From positions 15,310,020-15,374,019 of the forward strand of contig CAIIXF020000012.1 in NCBI GenBank assembly GCA_903813345.2: a stretch of DNA of 64,000 bases, given 5' to 3'. The notes under the pieces were generated by a model. It saw nothing but the letters and a program-made list of their open reading frames with translations, searched no databases and was not told where the DNA came from. The translations under genes and the position numbers were made by a program. Below are positions 25,301 to 40,300 of this stretch, one piece after another (the stretch's first letter is position 1; every line of letters starts with the position of its first letter). The DNA comes from Owenia fusiformis. Lineage: Eukaryota > Annelida > Polychaeta > Sabellida > Oweniidae.

Positions 25301-28300
25301 GGTCTAAAAAAGTAAAACTTTTCAGGGTCAAAGGTCAAGATCATGGAATTAGGTCACAAACTGTGCTATCTAAGTTTCGCAAAGTTCGAGACTACAAACC
25401 AATATTTTTAATCCGAAGTCGAAATATACACATTCCTCTAAGGGTTCTACACATATTAGCAATTGACTATCTAATGGAATTTTGTCCCAGTTTGAGATAT
25501 AAGAGTTCAAAAGCTGAAAAAAGGTCAATTTTGAAATTTTTCAAGGTCAAATTTAAACTCGCTTCAAATTGACAAAATTTCTTTTTGAAAATCATCTACA
25601 AGTTCTCAGGAGTTCACATCTGACCTCAGATTTGATATTTGTCCTTTAGTTGACCTTCAAATTGTCAAAAATGCCTAAGAGGGCCTCCGTGAGATTGCTT
25701 GCAATCTTCCAAAGTCTAGTTTATTTTGGGTGTCTCAAAACTGGTCTAACTAGAGGATTCTTTATATTGTTTAGGAAGTGTCTCAGCACAACATGTAAAG
25801 CTTATCAAATGTTGTTACTAAATGCACTTGAAGTTTATATAACAAGAAATGATACTATATATAACAATATTGTTACAAGAGATGGTATCATTCACTGCTT
25901 GTAGTTCACCTCTTGATCTATATACAGTAGTTATTTCAGATTTAACATATTAAAGTCAACCCAGTAGCAAGTCCAATTTTTATATCTACCATAGATTTAG
26001 ACTGTCACGTTAAACATTCTTGAAATGTGAACAGAATATTGCACAACCCAAAACCACAATTGTGATATATTGCTCAACCTAAGAACACAATCACAAAATT
26101 GCCCAACTAAAAAGCACAATCATACACAATCAGCTCCTTCAGGGAATCATAGTTGTAAATGTTCTAAACATGTTCACACTGAAGTAAATCATTGTACTTT
26201 TCCCAAGCTGGAAAATTAACACAGGTGTGAAAATGTTCAAAATATTAAGTCTGATACAGATAAATCAGTTAGAATTAAGTCCATCAGGAAATGCAAACCA
26301 ATGAACAGTTAATGTATTTGTGGCCATTTTCCGTGTAATTTGATGAATTTGATACAACAAAGACTTAAATTGTTCATACAGGTGGTCTATACAATATTCC
26401 TTGGGGATATCACACACACACACAGAGATTCAAAGACTTAAAAGTTTAAAATGCATGCTGTGCATTTGTTTTGCAAAATACAAAAGAACTAGATAAGTAC
26501 CAAAGATATGGCTTGAACATGTAATGAGATCATACTCTGAATTGTATGGAAATGAAAACGTTTCAGTCAATTCATTCAATTATTTTTGTGTAATAGGATA
26601 AAATATGTTGACCACCTTGAATCCGTCTGCAAGAAATTGAATGGAATGAGAACTTCTAAGAATTTCACCTGGGGGAAGATAATATACAAACTATATCAAT
26701 CAAATAAAGTATGGGAATGGACAAATTCATGCTCTACAAAAATAAAATAATCTAAAGTGAATCAAGAAAGTTCAAGTTTATCAGAAAAAACAGGGGGACC
26801 TGATTTTATTGAAACTAAATCATTAAATGATACTGGTAACCTTTACATTGACACAACTAGGAACCCTTTCAACAATTTGAAAATTACCTCACACCCAGTT
26901 GAGAATCTTTGCATATCATGAAAATGTTACATTTTTTAACACTTTTAGTTGGTAAAATGGGAATGTAACAACCAGGAAAAAATGGGAACAACACCACAGT
27001 TAGTAATGGGGCAGTTAGTAATGGGGCAGTTAGTAATGGGGCAGTTAGTAATGGGGCAATGGACATCCAGAACCAGGACTATGATCAAAGCACAAACATA
27101 TAGGGACAGAATTCTGTTTCATTTTTTCAGAATTTTTTCAGAAGTCTAGTTAAAGTCCCTGAAACCTAACAAGCTCTACCTTTATACAGATCTCGCACCA
27201 TGGGATTACAACATTTCAACAATTCCAAATAAAAAAACATTCTCAGACATTTTCCCAGCTCAATCACTCCTAAGAGACTCAGGTGAGGAAATCTAAGTAT
27301 TTTTAAAAGGCCACCGTCCTTGAATGTCACGACTTACAAATCATGGAATTTCACGAAAAATCTTACACAAAGACTGATTTCAAAACTACTTTCACACCAA
27401 TCCCATTTTAGATATATATACTCACTCATCATAGACCCATACTCGTTGTACTGTTGTTATATTTTCCAAGGGAAAACATTTACAATTTTTTAAAAAATTG
27501 CAAGGGGTCCTCCATCACCACAGACCCCTACTCAAAATAATGTATTTTACATAACACAGAATTCGGTTGAAATATGAGAATTCACATGTACATTTCTAAG
27601 TCATTTTTTCCTATTCCCTTGTAATAATATCTGTAATAAATAATTCCTGAAATAAACAGCCTTTATACGTTCCAGATGCCCCTTGACAACTCCTTATTTT
27701 CCAATTATTGTGAATGTTTCATAAATCAAGTACCAGTGAGTTCTCACTAGTACTTCCTGAGTATTTGACTTCATTTTTGAGGTACATGTAGTAGTCTTGC
27801 ATAGACCCCCTGTACCCCTTAGCCTCCCCCACCCCCAATTTTCTCTTATGGTGCCATAAAGAGGAAATAGAGAATCTTGATAGCAGCGATGGGTGTAGGA
27901 GGAACATAAACTCACATGTTAATCATCATATCATTTAATGTAGCAATATTGCATATCAAGATCCTTTCAAACTGCCACAATGGTGATAATGGGAGAGACT
28001 GGGACAGAGGGTCATAATGCAAGACTAACAGTGAAGGATGCATGCATTCAAGGGAATATAATCTTACATGCAAGACTATTTAGAATATGCAGAGGTCTAA
28101 TCAGTCTTGTACCAAACCCTTTTGACCTCCTCTCACAATAAAAGTCCTCAACTGTACAAGGAAATGGTAAAATAGACATGATACAAGACTCTCATCTAAT
28201 CAGATTAAATGGATACAACACTCAAAGATATTAAATAATCATTAAGGCACATTGTATACACATCACTAAATTATAATGTAACAGGGTCCCATTATTATTA

Positions 28301-31300
28301 ACCACATCAGACAGCATAGTTCCATTTGTTAAACCCCTTTTCATTAGACCCCGATATGTTTATAAACAACCAAACCTGGCAATGTATATATACTAGCCCT
28401 GCACCCTGACCCCCAGAGACCAGATGAAGCTCTCTTTTAAAGGGACACAAACCTAGCCTGCAGAAATATGAGTTTCTTCCCTCAACCCTACCCCTAAAAT
28501 CAAAACATTGAACTCATCATGATATGCCATGGCCATTTTGTCAATTGTAAGTTAAAAGATGCAATATATCAAAATGTGGAGTTATCTGAATTTCAATAAA
28601 ACCATGAACTATACGTTTTCATGTCTGCATTAAAAATTATTTCGATCAAGCCAGTATCCTTTTTGGATTGCTCCCTGTCCATGCATATTATATTTTAAAA
28701 CATTTGTTCTTCTGACAACATTATAAATCATATGAATCAAAATGCCATAGTTCAGCATCATTTTAGCCCTAAACTGAACTGTTCTAATTATTGTACTTGT
28801 ACTGTTTGAATAGAGAAATAAAAATAAAAATAAAAAAAAATAAAAATTTTTTTAGCCCTGCAACTGCAACAGGTTATGGAAGTGAGAAAGGTGGCATTTT
28901 TGAGGTTTACAATAGTACACCATATTTACACGGAATGCCTGGTTACTTTCTTGCTGATTGCCAGTGATATGGCATGATTAATAGAAGCAAGGTAGTTTTA
29001 GACAGACAAGCTGTTCATTTCTGCGCTTTACACAACTTCAACCAGAAACATGGCTTGATAACCAGCAGGGGTGTAGCTAGGATCAACATTTAGGTGAGGC
29101 AAATGTTTAAAGGTGAGGCAAAAAGAGGCATATTAATACTTTTGGACTTTCATTGAAGAAATGGCTGGGTAAATATACTGGGGAGGTAGCTACTTGCTTG
29201 GCAATCCCCACGACCACAGCTAATGACAACCAAAATTCAGCCCTCATTTAATGGAACCCTCCCAGGCTAACAAGACATGACAAGCATATTACATTTCTAA
29301 GATTGGCCCTAAAATACTTTACTGAAGAATACTTAATTGAAAAATATAAACTGACTTTCTTGACACAACTAGCATTCAATCCATTAAATGAAATGTACAT
29401 ATTCACTGTAAGGCAAGCAAATACGTTGTTCTTAAAACCCCCAAATCAGTCCAAACATATAACTGCTTTATTAGGTCCAGGTTAGACCCTTTAAAGAGTA
29501 AATTTAAAACTGAGACCTTCACATGCTCATAAAGCTTTGTGAACCAATATGATCAACTTTACTGTTATTTATTGCGAAACCAACTTTAAAACACTATTTA
29601 AAAACATAAAAATTCAAATGTTTTTTCTATTAATTTTTATGGAGTTTTGAGTTCATGGGTTTAGTGTACCACCCAAGGTGAGATTTCCACCAATAGACAT
29701 CTTTATGCGGTACAAATCACTGGTGTTGTTTTCTGATAATAGAGACCATAAATGCATGCATTACTAAAACTTAACATATGTATAATTTCCAAACATGACA
29801 GAAAAGCTAAAAAAAATGAAGTTTCTTCCAACTTTTGATGAACAATCATAAAAATATGTAAATGTATCCATAATATTTTATCCGTCTGCTTGATATGAAA
29901 AAGAGGCTGACTTGGTGATAGGGACACCATGCCGCTTTACTACAAACTAATTTGTCATGTATCATTTTCTTATTCCATCTGTCCCTTCATGAAAACATAA
30001 AAATGGACATTTTAATTGGCCATTTAAAAAGTTAGAGAGTTTGTAGCCTGAGTCGAATATCAATAGACCTATCAAAACCTTACAAGAAGTTACATAATGT
30101 TTAATGCCCAAAATACAACAAGGTAAATATGAATGGTAGTGATTCTTTAAAGTTTAAGAAGAACATCCAAGTTTTGTAATTACATTAGATTTTGATTGTA
30201 AAATGTTGGAATTTTAGTTATCAATCATTACAATTTCTAAGGGTCAAAATATGAAATTTTTGATTTCAATTATGATTCATACTTTTCATTTTTTGATTAA
30301 TTCTGTTATTAATCTTAACAATGTTTGGGTTGGACATATGGAATAAAGACTTGGAATGTGATTGCCTGTAAATAAATCGCCACTACTACATTTTTAAATG
30401 ACAGGTTATATGAAATACAGAGAAATTAGCAAGGAATAAAGTAAACAGGCATGAAGTCAACACCCAAGAGTAAATAAAAATCAATTAAAACCATACACTT
30501 CATTCAAATTTAAGAGAGAAATTGAGAGAAATAAGCAAGACATTGTGACAATTTATGGACTATATTCAATAAGATCAAAGGCATTCACATGGAATCTCAT
30601 TAACATATGCGTACTTCAAGGTACCAATTATTATGAACCTATAAAGTTCAGTGAAACCCAATTTTGCCTTACCATATCCATGGCAACAGGTGTCTTCTCA
30701 ATCCTTAGTGAAATTATCAATTTAAAAACAATTTAAATAAAAAACTCAGATAGATGGCGCTCATTGTAATGTTTTTGCTGTTGGAGCAGATTATTGGAGC
30801 ATACTAAAGCTCACGTTAACCTTTCTTTACCCTAAAGCCCCAAAGCTAATCAATGCTCTATCTTTGACATTTCGAGATGAGATAAGTTGGATCTTAGACA
30901 ACATCTATACAGAAAAAAGAATTTCAACGTTTTTCTATTTTGAGATGTACAAACTGGAGAATATAACTCACATCACAGACCGAGCTTTCTCAGAGTGTCA
31001 GACACTATTACATTTGATGAAGCTCGCTTTTAAAGATGCAACGTTGGAGCAACTGTAGTCTTGCATCAAGACTCTATAGACCTCCCCCTTATCTACTTCA
31101 CCAACCTTGCGTGGCTCACAAGGGCTTGTTGCTAGACAAGAGCAACTGAAACCTTGTGAATCAAGATGGGAATGCTTGAAAGGTAGATAGAATTGATCAT
31201 GAATTCCATTAGTCCGGGTTCACGAAAGGTCATATTGATTTCACCTTTGGAGATGGGTTAATTGACCTTGATAATCGAGAGCCATGTTAAGTAAACACCA

Positions 31301-34300
31301 AACTTGATTGATATTTTGAGGATAATTACAGACATTGTCCTACAAGTCAGTTGTTGACACAGACAATTTGAAAATAATGACTTGGTCATTCAACAAGACA
31401 AAACTGTGAAAGAGGATACTTCAAATTCAATGAATAACTTACAAAAATGGTGGATTCTATTTGGAAATACCTGTCAGTGAAATTTCATGGTGATCATGTT
31501 TTCAAATGCAAAATTGGGTAAAAAAGAGTGGAATCTGCAAGGAATAAAGTAGACAGAGATGTAGTTTAGACTCTACATTGCATGGAATTGCAAGAAAATC
31601 AGGGTGTTCATTCAAATTTTAGAGAGAAAATGGGCAAAATAGGCATGATCACTAAGATCATTTTTTCAGCGGATTCAAATCACAAAAACCATGAATCAAA
31701 ATTGACACTTAGTGAAAGACTGGAATGTTTGGTTATTTAGTCAAATTCATTGTTACTGTTTGCCTAACAGTTCAAAAGAAAACTATACTATTTGACTTGA
31801 TCGCAATCTATTTTCAGGCTTAGAGAGCCTTTAAAGAATCAATTTCAAGTCCTTTTGAAGCATAAATGTCAACGATTTTTTCATGAAGTTATGCTCAACA
31901 AATATTGATGTACATGTTGACCTTGCACTTTTAAACAAACTAAAATAATGTTCAAAAATTAAATATTAACTTGAAGTATACACCCTTTACAAGCCTGATA
32001 GACAATCCAAGTTTTACACTCGTCATTACTGAAAAATCGATAAAGTCACCAAGCCAATCAGAACACACCATCTCTAAAGACGATTCTCTTAAATATGCAA
32101 AAAATAAGCATGGTTCTGGGGTGATTTCTGATTAGATGAACGCCATACTGTAAAATGCTTGAGCTAGTCAGAGGATAGACACATGCTAAAAAACTCAGGG
32201 GATGAGATATGAAATATATCTGTTTAAGTATTTCTGTCTGAGGTAATGTTGACTGATTAAGTACAGTACAACTTTTGTTTGAAAACTGATTTTGAAGTGA
32301 ACAATTTTTTTTAATGTACATATATATGCATTCTAAAATACTTTTTGGATGATGATTTCCATCACTCCATCTCTCACCGTGACCAGTTGTTATCAAGATT
32401 CACCAATTGACCGATTTTTCTCCTTAAAAAAAATCTCGATTTCCTCTATGATGCTGAGTTTTGTTGGGTTAACATCCTTCTGTCTCTTTCTATTAAATCA
32501 TACCTTGTTAGTTACCATCCTTTCTATTGGTACTATATAATCATACAGACATATTTGGCCAATATTATGCTCTATTTATCCCAATTATGAGATATTTACT
32601 CTGTATACAGATAAGTTAGAGAAAGGCCCTGAGATCAAAGAGGTAATTAATTAGAGAAACAACACCAGAGCTTATACTCTCTACTTCTCTGGTGGCAGTG
32701 GGAAAGATTGTAGGAGAGAAATGGTGGACAATTGGATGGAATCAAAAACATTCAAAGACATGAACCTATATGTACTCTAATAAAATCAAATAGTGGCGTA
32801 CTTCTTTAGTCAAATGAATACAGTATCATGGTGATTATGTTTTAAAATGAAAATAGAAAAAAATGGAATCAGAAAAAGCAGAGAAACATACAGTTAATGT
32901 TCTTAATTATTAATAGAATGCCAAAGATTAGACTCTTTATTCAAATTTTAGAGAGAAATCAACCAGAATAGGCAGAGGGAAGAGAAACTTTAGGTACAGG
33001 ATAGAAATAATGCATAATGAACCAGAAATGGACCATTATGAAAATGATGTGACTTTAACAATCAACCAATGAAGCGTATATCTGAGCCCCCTAAAAGAAG
33101 GATGTTGGTTTAACTACTGAAAAAATAGTAATAAATGTATAACATAGAACGTCTGCTTAAAATGTCATTTGTTCTTGCAGATTCCACTCCATTTCTCTCT
33201 AAAATTTGGTTGAAGTATCTGATTTTTTGGCATATCTGTATCATTTAATATGTTAACAATATGCCTAGAATTTTATTTCTTGTTCAGCTCACTCATTCCC
33301 TGTATTTCACAATTTTATAATGTGACCACTATAACTTTTACAAATGGGAATATGACCACTATAACTTTTACAAATGGGAATATATTGGTACCCCAAGTCT
33401 TTAACTGACCACAGAGGTCTGTAACTCAGCAATCTGTCTTTGAAAACCAATATTAATCTTTTTACTAGAAGTTGTAAGGCTTTTTATTCATAGTTTAATA
33501 GTACACTGCATATAAGGGTCTTTAATTTTATCCTATCTTAATATGTTCAATCAAAGGCTATAATTTACTTCATCCTTTGTCTGTTAAATGTCGTTTTAGA
33601 CGGACAAAACAGACATAACAAAAAGCTAAATTCGAAGATGCTGAGTTTTTGATGGGCTTTGTTCATCTATTCAGAGAGATTGAGGCCACAATAAATAATA
33701 GATCAAGCATGGGCTGAAGAGATTCAAGACAGGAAACATATAATTAATTCTTAGGTAAATACATCTCCATGACCACCATGGTTGAAAACATTCTCTGGGG
33801 TCCTTCCGGATTCTAAAGAATCATCAAAAAATACACGCCTCTCACAAAAAATAAATCACATTTTTGTGAAGTTTTTCTTTGAGAAGGGGATTCTACATGA
33901 AATGGTGATAGCATAACAACAGCCGACTTCCAAAATTGAAAAAAGTTTACAAATTAGAAGATTCATGTGTGTATATTTCCTGAAGAAAATAAACATTTGA
34001 GCCTTCTTGTTGAAAGAAGCTGTGAGAGAGTCAAGAGATTCATGCAGAAATGTAACCCCCCATGTCTTTACACTATTGATGCAATTTGGCATTAATATTT
34101 ACAAGGGTAGCAATGTGGCTATTTGCACTGTTTACTTTTATGTAATGTAAGGTATTTATGTTACCTGTACTAACGACTTTACTTGATTAATTACAGGTAA
34201 GATAAAAGAGAATTGTAATCCAGGTATGTATCTTGAGTAATTGATTAAATAATTGACTTAAATATTAGGTAAGAATTCGGTTAAAAAATTGTAGAATTAT

Positions 34301-37300
34301 CACATATGCTGATGTATACCTTATGTATTAATTATAGAAGTACTGTATTAATTAATGACCCTATGCTTTTAATAAAATCATAGAATGGACAGTTCCAGAA
34401 TTACAGGCTACATAATAAGGAGATACTAATGCCGTGTTGTTTAGGATTTTAGGATTTTTTCAGGCTACATAATAAGTAGAAACTATTCCCAAAACTCTAC
34501 AAAAATAGTCAAAGTATGTCTTGTCATGATTTATATCATTTTCAAGCGGGTGCAAATGCGGTTTCAGGTGAGTATAGCACCCACTTGTTCCAATACTGAA
34601 GACATTACAGACTTCAGAACATTATTTCCAGAATTGAACCAACTTGGCATAATTCATGTATTTCTTCTATAAACAGCCACCCCTTTATGATCTAGGTTAC
34701 AACTCTATAAAAAATATTTGAGGATTTACATAAAAGGGCAGTGGTAACCATTCTGACCAAATTTCCATTTTTAGCAAAGCCAACATGGTTAAAGGACAAA
34801 TCTGCCACTTTTATTAACCACATTTCCCGGACTCCCCGTTGATGTGTATATCAAATATTTTCAACACACAATTCCAAATCTCCTTAACCTTTAGCAGACC
34901 ACCGGCGACCGCATCCGCCCATTCAAAACTACCGCCAGAATCCACCGGCGGATCCGGACGACACAAATCTAACTTTTGAAAACTTTACTTTTTCCCGCCG
35001 TTCTTATGATCCAATTAGATTGCCCGATTTATTTAGTCCTTAGTAGGTGACTTCCTGTTGACCTAGAAATGGCGATGTTTCGAAAAATATTTCTCAATTC
35101 AACAATTAAACAGTGTTTAAGTCGTTTTTAGTGAACAAATCGTACAAAATGATGGCAAAATACGATCACAACGAAAATGTGGAGGAAATGGATTGCGATT
35201 TCGAGCTCTTTAGGCTCTTGGAAGCCGATAATGGTCATCGAAAATAGAAACTAGAATATTTTCTGAACTGAAAAGATGAACATTCGATCGCTGCAAATTC
35301 AGTTTTGGATTCTGACCAGACGTTGAATCTCCCGAGGGGCGAAACGGCGGATTCCGGAGGAGTATTCATGGTATATTTATGCCCAGTCGTGTTTATGTAC
35401 GAAAAAAATTCATGAGAACATTTTTCTCATGAGCCACGCTAGTGTATCTTCCTTTTGTGAAAATTTTATCCAGATTCATTCAGTAGTTATCGAGATATTA
35501 ATTATTTAGTCCAGGCATATCATTTTTGAAAAATAAGTCAGATGCGTGGGATATATTTGCTGAAATAAGTCAGAGTGCAGAAGGTTAAGGGTTTCCCACA
35601 GAATATTTATAAATCAAACAACAATGACAATATCCAGTGATTTGACCATAACAGATTTTCAGACCCATAAACTGGATTTACAGTACAGTCAATGGGATTT
35701 TTCTGAATTAGACCTTTGATGTTACATATCCCATTTTTAAAGTTATTGTAGCAAATGTAACATTAGCTTCAAGGTATTAGGATTATCCCAATGGATTAAA
35801 GGATCTGGCTCTCCCTAAGGCGGCTTCTCAAATTCCACTTTTCAAAAATTGAAGTTTTGATTTATATAAGCTTTTGGTGGGATGGAGATTTCTACCAATC
35901 TTTCGCTGTACTATATACTCAAACACCCATCAATATGTATTTTGTTAATTAGGGATGGTTCATTACTTAATCATTTCATGTTCTAGTTTTTTACCCTTTA
36001 TAATGAAAAATGTATACATGTAAATGTAAGTTTATTGAATATATTTTATATGATATACATTTCTTACAAGTTTTGTAATTTTTTTCTTATTCAATTTCAT
36101 TACAAATTAGGCTAAAGGTGTATTGAATCTATTACCATATATTGAAATTCCATGTGACCCCCATTCTTTTACCCCCTCCCTCACCAAAATCAGACAATCT
36201 GGCAAATATATCATATACTATATATCACTTATCTATATTAGAAAAAATCAAGTGGAATACAACATGAATGAACCTACATGATTCAGTAATATGGTAAATT
36301 GACTTTTCAAGAGGGTTCACCAATAGTGAAATCAGTTCTTATTTTTATAAACCAGTTGGCTCATCATATCAATATTTTTTTAAGCCAAAAGTAAAACAAA
36401 TTTCTTTTCAACATGCTCTTCTCTATCAGAATGCCAAACATTAAACATAAAAGATAGTTGTGTGTTTTGACAACGTTTCATGACTTTCACATTTATGTTT
36501 TAAGATGGAAGCTTTTAGGGCTTTACCATTATATCTTGGGTTGGGGGTGGGGTTGGGGGATTTTGGTCCATCTCTTTAAATAACAGTTTGGGACTTGGTT
36601 GTAGACTTACAAAGAGTCAGGTACTTTCTCGTATTCTGAAAATAGATGTTAAGTAAATAATATATTGTTGGGTTTGATATAAAAGCATATTCTTGATCAG
36701 GGTTAAAGAAGCTAGACCCCTACCACCCTTTATAACAGAAAATTCCCACTATTTTCGATTTTCTGTTTTCTGTTTAAAACATCAAGATATTTTAAATAAA
36801 ATATTTTTCCTGCCTATCAAGATCGTGAGAACTTTCTTGCATCAATTCAACCTTGTTTTAACCTCCAACCCCACTTCTCTTGAAAATAAATTGAAGAAAA
36901 GAGCCTGAGAAGGAATGGGAGGCACAGACTCCATATTCAAGAAGAAGTAATTTTAGAACCGTTCCCATGAAAATACATCCAAAAAGAGTGGACAGCACAA
37001 GTCAGATTTTTAACAGTTTAAAATTTCTGGCGCTTTATTGCAAATCAAAGTCACCGGAAATCTCTAGTTAATCCAAAAGAGACCCCTTGATCTTTAAAAC
37101 ATACATTTATGGATTAAGCTGTTAATACAACTTAAATCCCTTTAAATATATGCACGGTTCAATTTCATTGAATAGCCATATTTGGGATGATGAGATTTCA
37201 ATGTTTTATTTTCATTATTTATTAACTGAACTAGATCAATCAAAAGTCGTCTAATATCAAAGAGTATATACTTTATTGATGCATAAAGATTGGAAACTCA

Positions 37301-40300
37301 AAAATCATGACTTGTCAATTTTAATAAGTTAGCTGCGGCATTTAGTTTAATTAAATACAGCGTGCGTCTTGTTTGTTGATTGTGACAGTATAAGAGGGGA
37401 GAATGCCGCAAAATCAAAGGATCCTCGTTTAAAAATGAAATATTGCCATCTCAAAATCTGTACAAAGTGGACGATTGCGCTTCACCTTAAATTTAAATGA
37501 AAATATTTTGTTTAAGTTATTTTAGTACAAATCAAAAACAGGATTGTTCATCAAAATAGTAATTTACCATTGATAGAACCAGTCTCGAAAAATTGATATT
37601 TAGAGTAGTTTAAAGTCATTACGGCCAAATAATATTTCATTAACTGTGGTCTATACTTTTATAAACTCCCGTCAATATGGTCAAAGTAATTATTTCTGCG
37701 ACAGTTATCATTTTCGTGTCAAAGTTGTCATTAAAGATGATAAAGTACGAAGACGAAAGTTAAATATTTTAAGAGCTTTGGAGTCAGTGATAATTCAATT
37801 TTGTTTCTTATAAAGAAATACAAAAATACAAAAAGTGTATAATTCAAGTTTGAGGATACAAATGTTAATAGGTAAAAGATACATGTCTAGGATATAATAT
37901 ACCCTGAATACTGTACTTGTGATGTAGTAAGGGATATTACCCTTGTATCCTTACCCTTACACTTACTTTCCCTGATAACATATGTTTTCTTCGATATTAC
38001 CATGGAGATAGCTAAACAATGACGGAGATTCTCAAATTTAAACATTCTGGTTCATCGATTCAAATCTAGGTATGACCCAGGAAATAGAAATAAAAATAAA
38101 ATTTGAGGAAATGAAATATTATTTTTGGAAAGAGATATCTAACTTCCTTTGTTTGAAACTTACATTAAAGTCAGTATTTTTGGAGTGATTGATGTTTCTT
38201 GTAAGAATGCATTCTATTTTTGGACACAACATTGTGGCCCTCAACAATCCAGAAAAAGTTCACTATCTATGTTCCCAAATGCAGCATTTTGTTCAAATTC
38301 TGAAACAATAGCCAACTGTCCATTGTAAAGTAACCATACAACTTTCACATACAGAAATTTTGAATGCCGACATCTATGTTTGTCAAAATACCATTTTCCC
38401 TGGTCTTCCGAACAATTTTTTGCAGCATGTACACGATATCATGTATTGTCAAGTTCGCTTTTACAGACTACATATACCTCTGCTTTCTTTCAAACTTATA
38501 GATGACCAAAGTGATAAAAATCTTGATGACTCCGAATCAATATTTGAAATACATTAATATTTTGTGAAAATTTCTGAAATAAATTGAAATGCAATCAAGA
38601 GTTAGTTTAATCCATAATATTTTGCAACACAAATTTACTATTTGAATAAAGAATTAAAATGTCTAAGCGTTCCCCTTGGTCAAACTTTAGCTTATATTCC
38701 TTTGAATGATCAAAATACAATATGTTTCTCCTGAGAAAAATTACACAACAGTCATCTTTTAAATTGCAAAATAGAGTGGAAAGGAGTGGAATCAGCAAGG
38801 AATTGAGTAAACAGGCATGTAGTGAACACTCTAAATTATATAGAAATGCAAAAAATCGGGCAGTTCGTTCAAATATTTAAGAGAAAAAGGGCACAATTGA
38901 CAGGACTTTTGTGACATTTTTTCTCATATTGATTTGGAGACTCAGAGATTTCACACCCTAGGGTCCTAACCTAACAATGAAGCTTAATGAAGACATAAGC
39001 TGGTTTAGGGTAAAAGTATTTAAATAAACGTAGAAATTGAAATAGGGATCGACAATCGAGTGGTATTAAAAGCTACTTGTAATGGGGCTCGGTTTAACAC
39101 CTTGTGAATGCTTTAAGACTTGCAAAAAGAAAACTACATGGTACTTCAAATTCTTTTGGTTTTATCAAATGCTGCCCTTCATCCTATACAGAACTACAGG
39201 AAATATCAGCTCTGTTGAAAGTGTTAAAAAGAGGAGGTCAATGTCCCATGTTTAAAATATATGAAAGTTGAACAACTGAAGTATATTAACCATTTATATA
39301 TTCTGTATACTATATCTGATGCAATGCTGAATTACATTGGTTATATGTGACAGTGACATCGTGACATTGTGACAAAAGTCAAGGGCTTTGACCGCATCCT
39401 TAAGCTGACATTTTCTCATGAGCTTTAGGGCTCACTAGACAGACATAACGGGGCAAGTGGCCAGTTACACGGCCTTACATGGATGAAACATGCTCACAAT
39501 CATAAAAAGCATTATATTTTACAGGCACTATCACTAAAGTCAAATCGCTTGCACAAAACATATCACCGCAGTAATCGAAATATAACATTAAATAAAAGAA
39601 ACAGTTTCAATTGTGTAAACGAAAATGAATTAAAAATGAATCAAATAGTCTAAAATATGTAAAAATACATCAAAATGGTGCACTTTTCCTATTTGAGAAA
39701 GAAAACAGGTAAAAAGTCAAAGGGCGAATGAATTATTTTGTGAGGTTATCAACACACACTTATGACTGAAACTTACAGTTTTGACATTTCAAGCAGGTAC
39801 ATATTATATGTTTCTATATTTCACCTCCAAATATTACATCAAATATTTCCTGTATTTTTTCAGCTGTATACGTTCGGTATTTGAAACAAGGCGATTAGTT
39901 GTAAAGCATAAAGTCAATATTCATGTCACATCAAGCTTTAAAATCTGAACCGAAAAGTCAATTGCTCTAAATGATAAAATCTGTACCTTGCACAACCTCT
40001 TACTGTTCTGTCAATGTATTCATTTTAGCCATAAAATAACTGGATGACATACTCGTTTACCAGTTTGAAAACGTGGCACAATCCCTAAAACGTTCAATAT
40101 TTTGATTTTTATCAGATTTTGATTTTTATCAAATTGAAGTAAACCATGTCTCTGATTGGTTGAATACCCAACTGTGAGACGATCAATTATAGACAGAGGG
40201 TAGTGTCCTTACTACTCATAGATGAACTCAGGGTATTGTTTGGTTTGAGGAAATAACAAACAACAAACCACCAAGAAATAGTTCTGATACAGGATCTGAT